Positions 10,720 through 22,366 of a stretch of 64,000 nt of DNA are shown here, piece by piece. The translations under genes were made by a program, and so were the position numbers. Below the pieces are notes generated by a model. It saw only the letters and a program-made list of their open reading frames with translations, did no database searches and had not been told where the DNA came from. Numbering within the stretch: position 1 is the first letter of the stretch; each line of letters opens with the position of its first letter. The stretch is from Diphasiastrum complanatum (lineage: Eukaryota > Streptophyta > Lycopodiopsida > Lycopodiales > Lycopodiaceae): positions 67,168,536 to 67,232,535 of the forward strand of contig CM055094.1 of assembly GCA_029204225.1 (NCBI GenBank), read 5' to 3'.

Positions 10720-12270
10720 GTACTTGGTTCGAGCTTCAGATTAGCTTGAATAATTTTTATTGATTTCCCTTTCATTCTCTATGCCTCGTCCATCCCTGGA
10801 ATGGACTTTATTTTCCACATGCCGGCCCAAAAGGGACGGAACGGGTTTTTAAGAGATTCCATCAATAGATCTTCTGTAATTTTCACGGAGCATTATGTAC
10901 ATTGGTCCATTGTTAATCAAATATAATGTACAAGCAGCAATCCAATCACGAAGCTCAACTTCAAAGTGGCCGCAATATGTTGAAAAATATCTTGGAACCC
11001 ACAGTCACCACCAAGGGATGATTGAGATTCTCAATAGGTTTGGCATGATAAGAGCAATTCAATGGAAAACACATTACCTCATAGAAAATATGGACCTGCA
11101 ACTCAAGCAGTTTCTGAAAGTTGATATGTATCAGAGACAATCTACATAGCATCAAATGTTGAACTGGATTTCTCAGGATGATTGTGAAGTTTTTTAATTA
11201 GAAGGCTAGATAATGAAAATCCAACATTGCTGATGAAGAATTGTCAACTCTAAGATAAGTTCCATTCCACGAAGGACGTAATGTACACATCAGAGTCTGA
11301 ATCTGTTGGCATCACTAAGTGGCCTTGGATGCAAAACAATCTACCAGTGAGATACAATCGAAAAGATGTTGAGCTAGAATCCTTGTTACTTTTCCTAGGA
11401 CTGCGATTATGCTAGAAATCTCCAGAGTTAGCAATGAAAGAGGTTATGTTAAGAAAATATCGTGTTATAATTAGACTTCAAAGTTGTGTAGTGTAGAATA
11501 GAAGATGTAAGAGAGAGAACGCTGTAAGGCCATTCCACGGAAGGGGATGCCATGTGTGGATCACACTTTCTGAGTTAGTCAGCCAGATTTCTAATCAGTA
11601 CAAATGTCTAGGAGTCAACAGAAAGAAAAGCAGATATTCTTCTTATAAAACATAGCCAGTGTAGGAAGACCACCCACGGAGCCACCAGATATTCATAACA
11701 AGGGTACTTGCCTAGCTTGAGACAACTGCCTCGAGACAATCCAGCCAACATTTTCTATCAAGTGTGGCCTGGATTGTATTCTGGAACCCTGACAAGGACC
11801 TGCTTCCTACATATCGTGAGAGAATATGTAAAAGGGCAGACAACTTAAAAAAGGCTACCACATGAGCTATAGCAGTGCAGAGGAGAGCTATTGCCACCAT
11901 TGCAAAAGGAGAAGAATCCATAAAACTGTTATATTTTCATATAGCTGCTGCTATTGTTCACCAAAGATGAATTATCTATTGTTCACCAAAGATGAATTAT
12001 ATATGACTTCGTACTCTGCAATAGCCAATCATTTGCGCCTAAAGCCAGCAACCTCCTTTCAACAAACTATTGGCATTATGTAGTTTTGCCTTCCAATCGT
12101 GCCAATTATATTTGTATTGGTCGTGCAGCCATTCGCTTCCAATAATATCGTATTAAGGGCCTCATTCTACAGCAGCAAGCTATCTTTTTGAATTACCTAC
12201 AGCATGTTAGTTTTCATTATAATCTGCCAACTACCTAAGCATCAGTTTCCCTAAAGAGAACTATCAAACA
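10720..12270. other. No gene seen; one 25-bp tandem duplication
   Basis: AT-rich, stops in all frames, no recognisable domain. A short open frame at 10895-11149 resembles nothing I know and has no supporting context. The only clear structure is an exact 25-bp tandem duplication at 11951-11975 and 11976-12000 (CTATTGTTCACCAAAGATGA and five further bases). Confidence 0.5.
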
Positions 12271-12365
12271 GGGCAGATAGCTTAGTGGTAGAGCATCCCA
12301 TCCGGTATGAGGGAGGTCCTGGGTTCGAATCCTAGTCTGTCCGTCCATATTATGATTTATGGATT
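12271..12365 (+). mobile_element. tRNA-derived SINE, copy 1
   Basis: The tRNA-like head at 12271-12342 has a pairing acceptor (GGGCAGA with TCTGTCC), a box A (TAGCTTAGTGG) and a perfect box B (GGTTCGAATCC, 12322-12332), which together form an internal Pol III promoter. The anticodon arm is two bases too long and does not form a proper 5-bp stem, so this is not a working tRNA. A ~25-bp tail (CCATATTATGAT…) is shared with the second copy at 12824, which is the mark of a SINE family. Confidence 0.75.
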
Positions 12366-12741
12366 TCTCATATGATTGAGCATTGTGGTAGCTCATGGAT
12401 CTATAGTATCATTGTACTTCTCATTGTGAGCTAATTGATTTGAAGATTGAGTGGATTTTGTGTGTATGTGCATTTCTAACTTTCGCTCTCTACCCGAGAG
12501 CTCATGATGATTTTCTCTCTCTACCCGAGGAGAGCAACTTGTTTTTACTTAGAATAATTTTTTAATACTTCTCACACGTGTGTGTTAGCTTTGGAAGTGA
12601 TTGAATGCATGTAGAAGTGTGATTTGCCATAGATTCAGAGATAGATCTTGAATCTCAATCTGGTCTTGATCTTAGTGCATCTACACATTTTAGGAGTCTC
12701 AAACACATGTACTAAGCACGACACACGTGTGAAACTTGACA
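12366..12741 (+). repeat. Probable copia LTR end (left border unknown)
   Basis: The sequence runs into …CTTGACA followed at once by the primer binding site TGGTATCAGAGCCA, the standard layout of an LTR end in plant copia elements. It carries two CACACGTGTG palindromes (about 12574 and 12724), also seen in the copia LTRs near 26.6-29.5 kb. I cannot place the left border, and no gag follows. Confidence 0.45.
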
Positions 12742-12755
12742 TGGTATCAGAGCCA
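12742..12755 (+). promoter_or_regulatory. Copia primer binding site (initiator Met tRNA)
   Basis: TGGTATCAGAGCCA complements the 3' end of plant initiator methionine tRNA, the usual primer of copia reverse transcription. It lies directly after a CA-ending LTR edge. The element behind it is lost, because a SINE begins 68 bases downstream. Confidence 0.8.
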
Positions 12756-12823
12756 AGTTAGACCTAACAATTCATGATGTCAAAGCCATGGTTAGGTGGC
12801 CCAAAGTTGTGGAGCAGGTGACA

Positions 12824-12924
12824 GGGTGCATAGCTCAGTGATAAAGCATCCCATTCGGTATGATCCCAGGTCTTGGGTTCAAATCCTAGTTTGTCCATCC
12901 ATATTATGATGTATGAATTTTTAA
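12824..12924 (+). mobile_element. tRNA-derived SINE, copy 2
   Basis: Head GGGTGCATAGCTCAGTGATA with box A, and box B GGTTCAAATCC at 12876-12886, followed by the tail CCATATTATGAT shared with the copy at 12271. The anticodon arm is degenerate in a different way from copy 1, but the core ATCCCATYCGGTATG is common to both. It sits in the leader of the copia remnant whose primer site is at 12742. Confidence 0.75.
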
Positions 12925-13200
12925 CAAATTATTCACAAGAACATTAAACAAACAAATTTTTAACTACTCTGAAAACCAGCAAAGTTTTTGTGTGGCAAAC
13001 TTCTAAAAAATTATTAGAACATGATATGCAACTGGACATCACGATTGTAAGAGAAATAATACCATATTTGGCATATCATTAAGCCCGATGCTTAATAATA
13101 AGTAATGGCACATCAATTTCTATTTAGTATTTTACTACAATGACTGTAGCCTTTCTATTAGCTTCGTAGATTTACCTAAATAAAAAATGTAGTCCAATTA
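12925..13200 (+). repeat. Diverged direct repeat, unit 1
   Basis: Matches 13870-14240 with many changes. Shared landmarks are ACATTAAACRAACAAATTTT, CACCATATTTGG-like text, AATAATAAGTAATGG and a later TTTCTATTTARTATTT. The 945-bp spacing and age suggest an old LTR pair or a segmental repeat. No coding content. Confidence 0.6.
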
Positions 13201-13869
13201 TATGCAAATCTAATCTTATAAAATATGAATAAAGTTATGAATCATTATATTCATAAAAATTTTTAGTTCACACAAAGAAATTATTATTGTGAAAGTAGAT
13301 AAAGGAAACAATATCAGTGTTTGGAAGTACTTCAGTAATTTGGGAACAATAAATTACATAAATTTTCGGGTTGTCCAACAAGGAATCTATACAACATTCT
13401 TATGTATGGAATTTTTCATCGCATACATACAGCTTCAAACATTGCATTGGAAAAGAATGGACCATCAACTATCTACGTACATGTATCCTGATACGGAAAT
13501 CGTGAGTTTAAAATTTGTTAATTTCCACGGTTTTGTGGTAAAATAATAATCAGGAAATAAATTATAGGGCCAGAACATGATGTGTACAGTATGAAACTAT
13601 AAGATAAACAACCAAACACCAAAATATGGTCAATGGAAAATCATTACTTACAACAATTAAACCAAGGAACACAACTATACACATACGTACATGTATGAAG
13701 GTTTGTAATTTATTTAATATTACATGGAAACCCTTCATGGTATTAACTGCAAATATATGCAACTATAACAAAGTTATGTATGCTTGTTGGATTTTCCACC
13801 AACATACATACCTAATGTTGTATGCACGAGGGTTTCCCACCTCGTACCCAAAAATTAAGTTTCATAATA

Positions 13870-14240
13870 TTAAACAAATAACAAAAAATATTACTCATGA
13901 GAACATTAAACGAACAAATTTTTAAGCGACCAACATTTTTTGTGCAACAAACTATTCAAAAATTATTGGAATATAATATGTAACTAGAAATCACGATTAT
14001 AATAGGAATGACACCATATTTGGTATATAATAAAGGCTTGTACTGAATAATAAGTAATGGTACATATGCTATGGTAGACATTACAGCGAAACTAATTTGA
14101 TAATGTTATTAGTAACATAGTCTATGTACCTGGATAAAATTTATAACATCGATTTCTATTTAATATTTCATGGCCACAACAACTGTGGCCTTTCTATTAC
14201 CTTCTTTCTGTTATTCAAAATCTGATTCAAATACATGCAA
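13870..14240 (+). repeat. Diverged direct repeat, unit 2
   Basis: Second unit of the repeat at 12925. It is longer because ~80 bp of unrelated sequence lies between the AATAATAAGTAATGG and TTTCTATTTAATATTT landmarks. The 13201-13869 stretch between the units is AT-rich and holds no recognisable gene. Confidence 0.6.
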
Positions 14241-16059
14241 TATATTGTACGAAATTTATATCTATTGACTTAATTCTATCATATTTAACCATGTGAATCT
14301 TATATGACCATAAAGTAGAATAAGACCTTGTTCGTAATGATAGAGAACAAGAACTTAATCTAGCTTGTAGTCAAATTATTCTAAATTATTATGCCTAATG
14401 AGTTTTGAGAATAGCTTTGCTAAAAGCCTGTGGTTTTTTGCGTACATAATAGCAATTTATCTCTTACTTTGTACATGTTTCTATCTATTTTTTTAATTGA
14501 AAAATATGAAAAATTAAGGAACGTATTTAATCAAGGAAAACACGTATAGGAAATGGTATTGAATGTCTTAGTATATGTATTATATCAATGCACTTAAAAC
14601 CAGATGCTATGTAAGACACTATGTACATTCTATGAACTTGATTTCCAATGGTTTTGAAAAAGTTATAAAACAATGTAAAGCAAAGAAGTTTGAATTGGGA
14701 AAGTATCATGAATCTAGTTGCAATATAAACACGGAATGTAAAATGCCTATACCAATACACGACGAAATGTAGTAACGAAATTTAAATAAAATACATAATA
14801 TTGCTAGCTAATCCACAGACAAGTTTTTGTAATACAAGAACATGTTATTCCATAACGAACGTAACAGTACACGGGGCGATAGTATAATTATACAACGAAT
14901 ATTACAAGAAAACAAATAGAAATTCATATTTTTGGAAGCCAAATCCAAATAATGACGATCTTTTGTTGTAGATAAATAAACATAACAAAATATGTAATAT
15001 GATTTGTGCACGTAAATTTCAACCAAAAACTAACATACCTTATAGGAGCACACGTTTAACAAGGAACTCAATAGTAATCACATAAAAGGACGAAGTTGCA
15101 AAAAAATCAAATCAAATATTAGTATCAAGCATTCAATTTTAGATGTCATAGTAATTAGATCTACATGTGCTTATGCTTAGGATTTCACAAGAACTTCATA
15201 CACTCCCATCAATACATTTCAAAATGTGCCTTTATGAAATTCATGGTTAGACTTCCTAGGAGGAGAAACAATAATGACAGTAGGTAAAGTACATGAGTCA
15301 AACATGGCACAGTCTTTTTTTTTTTTTTGTAACTTCAAGAATGAGAAAAACGGCAAGTTAAACTAAAGTGAATGTGTTAGTGAAGCAATTAAAGGAAATA
15401 CAAGCCCAAATATATAACCTTCGGAGCAGATTAAGAAGAACTTACCTCAGAAAGTCACTATGTAGCTATAAAGAGCTGAAAAGGAGAAGCTTCTCAGGAT
15501 GGCACTCGTATGAACAAGAAAGTGTTTTATGAGAAAAGAACTTATAAAGCTCTCTCTTTTCTGGAAAATGTCTCTAGTATTGGATTTGTTTTGCAATCTG
15601 AAGACCAAATTTGGAAATAGAAAGAAGATTATTCATTCACTTATTTTCTTGGGAGGAAAAATATCATTTCCAAAAAATTACGTGTACTTTGTACATCATG
15701 AAGACCGAAACAAAGTTTTGATACAAGAAAATTCAATGCACTACTACCTAGAACTCGCAATGATAAACGAAAAAAGCAAATTTTAAATTAACTCCTTTCA
15801 ATATATTTTGGAATTCATTTGGGCCTGTGATTAAACATGGATTCAAAAATTTTTGTATTTCATGCAAAGAAAGATATTTCAGTTCGGCTACCATTTACTA
15901 ACAATATTTTTTTGCAAAAACAAAAACTTCAACTCTCATAGCCAATTCCTTGTTTTTCATGTGCTGTTTGATTTTCTTTTCAGGGTAGGAAAGAGGTGAT
16001 TGTTATGAGTTTGTCGTATCTTCACATCAGTCTATTCTGTTTGGGTTTGGGAGAACCCA
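14241..16059. other. No gene seen
   Basis: AT-rich sequence with many stops on both strands. The open frame at 15529-15786 has no familiar motif and no neighbours that would support a gene. Confidence 0.5.
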
Positions 16060-16404
16060 TGTGAGAATTGGTGAATGTGGTAGATCCATGCTGCCTTTCA
16101 AATATTGAAGAATTCGTTTGGCAGCCTTCCAGTGTATCTTACCTAGGTTATGAGCATATTGGCTGACCTTATTGACACTGAAGGCAATGTCAGGACGAGT
16201 GCATACTGCAGCATACATCAGGGAACCCACTAAGCTTCTAAATGGCTTGTCAGCCACCTCATTAATCTCATCCTCTGTTTTGGGGCACATGCTTGAATTT
16301 AGATCCAATCCTTGCTCGCTTGGAGTGCTGACAGGATTAGATTCTATCATTCGGTATCTAATAAGCATGTCCCGAATGTATCTCTGTTGTGATAGTGTGG
16401 TGAT
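16060..16404 (-). pseudogene. Copia reverse transcriptase C-terminal fragment
   Basis: The minus-strand reading has the plant copia RT-to-RNase H bridge: QQRYIRDML, NPVSTP, FRSLVGSLMYA, CTRPDIAFSV and WKAAKRILQYLKG. The upstream RT core with YVDD is missing because the gypsy LTR starting at 16405 cuts in. The downstream side ends before RNase H. Only about 115 residues remain. Confidence 0.85.
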
Positions 16405-16763
16405 GTGTTACGAGCTCGTGACCAGTGCCGAACCCTAGAGAACACAGATAGGTCAGATACCACAGTCAGGCTCGTGTCCAGCATATATGACCAACAGGGC
16501 AAGACAGTGTGAGTAGTGTGCCCCAGCACGGTCCATAGCCATGGCAGACCTAACACAGCCTAGGGACCCTGTCAGCAGGATAGGGCTCCCAGTTGGGTCC
16601 CGACGTGCAGTCGGCCACGTTAGTGCCACGTGGCCGACACTTGGCAGTAGCATGCTACCAGACCTCACACTGGGCTAGGAGGGGCTTACTCTATATCAGG
16701 GAGTAGACAAGGTTGGGTGGATCAGTTAGTGTTTGCCCTACTGTGGTGTTAGGATCTATTACA
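16405..16763 (+). repeat. LTR of a gypsy element
   Basis: Begins TGTTACGAGCTC, interrupting the copia RT fragment, and ends …TTACA one base before the primer site TGGTATCAGAGCCATC at 16765. At 359 bp it is short. The gag downstream reads the same way, so this is the 5' LTR. No matching 3' LTR is in the window. Confidence 0.65.
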
Positions 16764-16764
16764 C

Positions 16765-16780
16765 TGGTATCAGAGCCATC
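16765..16780 (+). promoter_or_regulatory. Primer binding site (initiator Met tRNA)
   Basis: TGGTATCAGAGCCATC follows the LTR end by one base. About 890 bp of leader separates it from the gag start at 17668. Confidence 0.8.
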
Positions 16781-17667
16781 TCCATCCTAGGGAACTCAGT
16801 TTTCAGCAGTGGAGAAAGTAGCTAGATTGCTCAGAACTTCTTCAAGTTCTCAGAAAGAAATAGAGGAGGAGACTCGCTGTAGGAACAGTCTCCTACTGAG
16901 GAAATCTTGGTGGATTTACTTGTTTTTTTGACAGAATCCGAACCAGAATTCAGGGGTAGTTCCATCGCCGCAAAATCAGATAATTACTTCTAATTTTTGA
17001 GTGTAAAACACTGTTATATGAGCGGAATTTCAAGGGAAAAAGATAGGCAGATCCATCGCTGTATAGACAGCCCTCAACTCTTAAATTTGTATGAAGTTTT
17101 GAGTAGATTAGAGCAAGTTCTAATCTGAATTAGTGTAGCAGGGTCAGCGCTGGACAGGGAGAAGAAAGGTGAAAATTCTTCCCTGTTTGTTGAGAATTCT
17201 CAGGAGTTTGAGCTTCAAACTTACTTGCTACAGACCAGCGACCTACAGGCTTGGGTCAAATCGGAGATTTGTGGTGATTTTAGAGCTGTAAATTGGACAA
17301 ATCGGGCCGGACAGGTTGCTGTTTAACCAGCGAGGGCAGGGACTTCAAAAATTTCGGATTTCTTTTTGTAAATTTCCGGTTTTTACTTGGTTTGTTGGAG
17401 CCCCACACCTGAAATCAGATCAGTTAGCTACTCAACTCAAGAACCAGGAAATTTGGCACCGTTTTGAAGCTTCAAACTGGCATTTTCCGGGACAGCAGGT
17501 CTGAAATCTTGGGTAAAAGAGCTAAGAGGGTTCCTCTTCATTCTTTCTATGGAAGTACAGTCCTCAGAAACAGCTAAGTCATCTTTCCTTTCCCTTGTAC
17601 AGTTGTAAATTAGTCTTTTAGATTTTTTTCCTTCAGAGGTTAAGGTAGCTCTCTTTCAGTTTCGAAG

Positions 17668-19087
17668 ATGACCACTCCTCAGGGACCTGATCAACCCCAG
17701 GAGAGAGGCTTCGATGAATTTGAAACAGAAGCCTTGGCTTACAGAAAAGGGAAGGAACCCATGGAAGTGGAAGAACAGGAACAGTTCGCCGAAGAACTCG
17801 ACGAACTGGTTACCAAGGAGCAGTTTCTCCAATTGGTAACAAAAGTGGATGAACTGAAGTTGGCATTAGCCAATTTCAAGTCCAGTGTGGACGACTCGTT
17901 CGCTGAACTCAAAAACTTGATTTTGAGTTCCGCGAAAGGAAGCCTTCCCTCCACTTCTCAGTTATCCCCTTCTCCACTTCCATTAGTTTCGGGTGAGACT
18001 TTACGGTCTCACCCCAGTGTTTTTAAAGATTTAAAACCTCCTACTTTTAATGGAGAAGAGAAGGATAGAAATGCAGATATTCTACAAACCTTCCTCAGCA
18101 AATGGAAGAACATTCATGCTCTTAAATAGACGTCTGACCATTTGCAAGCTATTGAGGCCAGTCTTTCCTTAGGGCCTATGGCCTATAAGTGGTGGTTAAA
18201 TCTCCAGGAAATTGGGCAGACTCCCCGGTCATGGAAATCTACATGGAATTTCTGAGGAGAAAAAGATAGTGAGTGTTATTCTGTTCTTCCGTGGCAAAGT
18301 TTCGTCGTGGTGGCGTGACTTGCAACCTAAACCTACCACATGGGACGAGTTTATGGAGGTGTTCAGAAAGTCGTTTGTGGTTGTGGACGACTCGGATTTT
18401 TACCAAAAATTTGTGAATTGCAAAATGGGTGCTCGGAGTTTGGACTCGTACCTACAAGATTTTATGGATTTATGGAATAAAGTCCTCTCATTCGATGCAA
18501 AATTGGCACTGTGGCAGTTTATTCTAGGTCTGCCCGCAGATTATCAAAATGAGTATAAGTGTAACGTGCTTCAAACTTTTGATGATGTAGTTCGTGTCGC
18601 GAAAGCGTACGACTACACGGTTGTGGCATCTAGGAAGCAGTTACACGCTATTCCATCTGGATCATCCGGACCCAGCCAGAAAAAAGAGAAAAAAAGAGTT
18701 CGTGGAAATAAGAAAACAAAATATTTCGACGAACTGGATTAAGCTGCATCTAAATTTAGACATAAGAAAAAGTTGTCTCGAAAAAAGGCTAAAAGGACCA
18801 ATGTTTGTTTTCATTGTAGTCAGCTTGGACAAGTTATGAAATTCTGCCCAGAATGAAAGAAAGACGCAGCTCAAGTGATTGAGATGTCAGGTAAAGAGAA
18901 TCTTAAGTTGGAAATTAACAAAATTAATTGTGAGTGTGATTGTTCTTTTAGTACTACTTCATTCTTGCCAAATGATTTATTTCGTTTGAAAGGCACTGTG
19001 AATGGACATGAAGTTAGTATTTTAGTGGAAAGTGGATTTACTCATCTATTCATTAACTCTGGTCTTGAAAATCGGAATTATTCTTGA
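17668..19087 (+). pseudogene. Gypsy gag and start of protease
   Basis: Starts at the ATG at 17668, after the 5' leader. The N-terminal part is acidic and helical, followed by gag-type text (PPTFNGEEKDRNADILQTF, LGPMAYKWWLNL). A stop near 18127 and a frame change near 18210 break it. The second block (18212-18742) is a typical gypsy gag core (FFRGKVSSWWRDL, TWDEFMEVFRKSF, FILGLPADYQNEY). A zinc knuckle follows at about 18800-18850 but reads CFHCSQLGQVMKFC, lacking the histidine. The protease start has VESGFTHLFI where the family has a DSG/DTG active site, so Asp is replaced by Glu. The element ends near 19087; RT and integrase are absent. Confidence 0.8.
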
Positions 19088-19369
19088 CGTGAATAGCTGG
19101 TCACTCCAGTTATATGTGGTTATTAGTTATGCTACGTCATTTCGGATGTGGTCGTATTAAATAATTAATAATCATATGAGGGCCCAGACCTATAATTGGA
19201 CATAGGAGCACATGCATGGTGAATCTACTCGTCGTCATCGTGATGTCCAGTTTGCATGAACAGAAGCAAACAAATTACATTAATATTTAATACTTGATCG
19301 TATTAAATTAAATAAAATTGATGTCGGAATACAAACCACATTAGTATGAATACAAAAACTAGTACTTAC

Positions 19370-20222
19370 ATTTGGAGGGTGACCCTCGCTCTTTAGTTTG
19401 TCGACTAATGCGTCGTCGTACGATTTCTCGTAAGCAAATTCGTATTCTTCCTTAGTTGGCAGACATTCATAGTCCTCCAACTATCCATGCATTCAGATTA
19501 AGTTGAAATTAATTTAGAGCTACGTTGGAACAACTAGTCATAATGCATATTAAAAAATAAAAGCATATGAAATTAAAGATAAACTATAAGAGTAGCGTAA
19601 GTTCATTTACCGTGCTTGTTTGCAATCCCACCTTTCCGCTCGAGCCCAACCTAGGATTGCCTATCCCATGCATCCTAGCGGCCGCATCATCTTTCTGGAT
19701 CTTGTATTTATCTGATGTTCGTTCATTCGCTTTTACACGGTTCCAATCATTTCTTGAACACCAGGAGGGCTTGGATTGTCTGTCCCTATAAGCTCATCGT
19801 GTCATATCACGACGATCCCTAATTCATAAGCTCATATGCTTATGAATTTCTTTCTCCTCGAATTCCTCTTCATGTTGGAATTCGTCACAAAGGGTATCAA
19901 TAACCTGTCGTTTATCGGCGGCAGGTTGTTTGGACCATTTATTAAACAATCTATCGCCAAAATGGCGTTGGCATAAAGAATAGAGGTGGTCCAAAATTAC
20001 CGTCCCTTTTCCATTGACAAGTATATTACCTTGAGGATCCACGTCATAATAAGGATTTGTGGATGACTCTTCGGTGGGGGCGGGAGCCGCGGCCGCTTGT
20101 GAGGGACCACCCTCATCTCGACTAAGCATATTTTGCAGTTGTGTTTTTTGCTCAGAAGTTAATTATTCATATAAATTTTTAACATAGTCTCTCAAGCTTT
20201 CACCACTGCTTGATCCCGACAT
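19370..20222 (-). pseudogene. CACTA-like transposase_24-type gene, broken
   Basis: Three minus-strand blocks look like exons: 20222-19824 (starts MSGSSSGESL, then a Pro/Ala linker, VDPQGNILVNGKG and FNKWSKQPAADKRQVIDTL), about 19795-19610 (KPSWCSRNDWNRVKAN, KIQKDDAAARMHGIGN) and 19490-19370 (EDYECLPTKEEYEFAYEKSY). The order and style recall the transposase_24 (Ptta/En-Spm) proteins of plant CACTA elements. There is an in-frame TAA about 20 codons in and no typical CACTA termini that I can find. The assignment is tentative; a different plant gene family of unknown role is possible. Confidence 0.45.
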
Positions 20223-20459
20223 GATTACTACATTCATAAACATACAATACATTACAATAAACCCTAATATAATGAAATGAAGTAAAAAAAAAATCGACTA
20301 CAGAACTTTAATGCATATTGGAGTGGGACTTTCATACTTGTGTTAACAAAAGAAGAGAGATATGCGTGTAGAGCTTGCACCAAGATGCAAAAGAATCATA
20401 TAAGCAACAACGTATAAGAATAGTACTATCTAAAAATTAAAACATTAGAATCATATAAT

Positions 20460-21220
20460 AATTTTATGTTATTTGTGTTTTGCACTTGTGCATATATGCA
20501 GTTTATCACAACGAGATGAATTACATTCAAATCAGTCTAGCGATGAAGACACTACTCAAATTAACAGGGTAAGTAATAAACATGCATGTTTTTTTTTCAT
20601 AAAAACTTTGTTATTATAAGTTAAACTATTGTGCTAAAGTGATATGTATTTGGTTTTTGTTTCTCGTAGAAAAATTAGTTTCAAAATAAAATATGGTCAA
20701 AAGATGCGTGAAAGATGCATTGTTGAAAATCATTCGTGGAAGTTTGGACGAAAAGAAGAAGGTCAACCATCAAATTTGGAAGACGTTGAGGTTTGTTAAC
20801 TTTATATGATTGTTTTTTATTATAATCTTCGTCAATCTATATATGTCATTTATGGAATTTGTTTTATGTGTGTAGCCAATACATCGAATGCCATTCCACG
20901 GAGTTGATCCATCCGTGTTTGTTACAATCAACGTTAAGTTTTGATAGACATGAGAAAACAAAGAATGAAACAAATTGAAAAGGCAAACACAATTAAAAAA
21001 AAGAATAATCAACTTGATTCTAATGATTATAATTATGAGGTGCAACACGATGAAGCAACGCACAACATGTTTGAATCTTACTTTGAAACAAATGAAAATG
21101 ATGATATGCATGCATCTTCTAATAAAAACGGAGATCACGAACAATTTGAGATGGATGAAGATGAGAGCGCAAGGAGGCAGACACTCCTCTATATCCTGGA
21201 GCATCCATTTCGAGACTAGT
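20460..21220 (+). other. Unassigned coding-like block
   Basis: Contains an acidic, Asn-rich open frame at 20941-21219 (FESYFETNENDD, ARRQTLLYILEHPF) and upstream pieces bordered by intron-like GTAAGT and TGTAG sites. It may be the N-terminal gene part of the CACTA-like element that lies divergently at 20222, but I recognise no domain. Confidence 0.3.
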
Positions 21221-21373
21221 TACGTCAATTTTTATTCTAAACCTTCAAGCAACATACAAATGGAGTGATCGTAGCATGACATCTTTGTTCAAGTACTTAT
21301 CGCATAATGCAACTATTATACTTTATAACGTATTTACATTAAATTAAATTTTTTTTTTTAACAACTCTTTTTT

Positions 21374-22300
21374 ATTAAGGTCAGCCATATTACTCTTTCA
21401 AACCTTTTCAACTTTAGAAGTTGACGACTTATTCTCGATAGTTTTCGTGTCGTCCTTTCGTTTGAATCTTCGTTTATTTCTTTTATCTCTTTTATCAGCT
21501 TCTAATTCTGATGAATCACTGCTTTCGGACTCCGAGCTTGAAGAACTGGTACTTGAGTCAGAATCTGAATCATCGTCGCTATCACTAGAATCAGTTTTGG
21601 ACTTACGAGATCTTTTAGTTGAGCGTCGCTTTCGTGCTAGTTTTGAGGTCTCAAAGTTTTAAGCACTAGTTATTACTGCTGCTTAGGAGGTCATGTCCCC
21701 TTGTCTGCAATACCGATCAATCTTTGGTGGTAAACCAACCAAAAACCATTCGATATGCATATCAACGGGATATACACCGGTTAGTTTTTTCTAGAAGATT
21801 CTTAACCTTTTATGTAAATTTTCGAAGGGATTTTTTAGTCTTCTTTGGAACATTGTTCAGACGTCCGAGAATTTTAGATTTATAACCGATTTCTCTAAAC
21901 TGGTCCAAAAATGCATTTTTTAGTAGTAACCAGATTCCTACACGGCCTGGTTCAACTTAACTGTACCATATGCGTGTCTGCTTTCTCAGCAGACCAGGAA
22001 AAATTCGCAGTTTGTCTACGTTAGTTCCTTCATTATTTGCATTAGCGATTGACTCAAATTGCGCAAGCTATCTGCATCATGTGAAGTAGTCTCTTTAAAA
22101 TTATCGTACTTAATTTTTGAGATAGAAGTGAAACGTGCAGCAGGACCCTCCATACTGAAGCTAATTAGGAGTTCAAGTAATTGGACAGTGATCTCGTCGA
22201 GATTTCTTCGACTCGCATTCTCACTCTGTCTTCATAAAAATTCTTCTCTAAGCTTACGATATCTTTCTAATTGGGATTCTCTATTTGACATACACTAGAA
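21374..22300 (-). pseudogene. Athila-like gypsy gag, degenerate copy
   Basis: Collinear with the better-preserved gag at 51990-52911 on the same strand. The acidic Ser/Glu-rich tract (21500-21600) and the stretch around 22060-22290 are clearly shared. Frameshifts and stops are spread throughout. The homology stops near 21374, so the zinc knuckles and everything downstream are gone. Confidence 0.75.
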
Positions 22301-22341
22301 ATGGAGATGGATTTGTCATTTTTCTTATAACTTTCCTAAGC

Positions 22342-22361
22342 TATCTCCGGCAATGACGCCA
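22342..22361 (-). promoter_or_regulatory. Gypsy primer binding site, degenerate
   Basis: On the minus strand this reads TGGCGTCATTGCCGGAGA, close to the Asp-tRNA type site TGGCGCCGTTGCCGGGGA used by Athila/Tat elements. It stands between the LTR (22367) and the gag, as expected. Confidence 0.7.
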
Positions 22362-22366
22362 AAAAT

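Noticed and set aside
12271-12342. A tRNA gene
   Set aside because: Acceptor, D and T arms look right, but the anticodon arm is 19 rather than 17 bases and does not pair. A second copy shares the same non-tRNA tail, so a SINE fits better.
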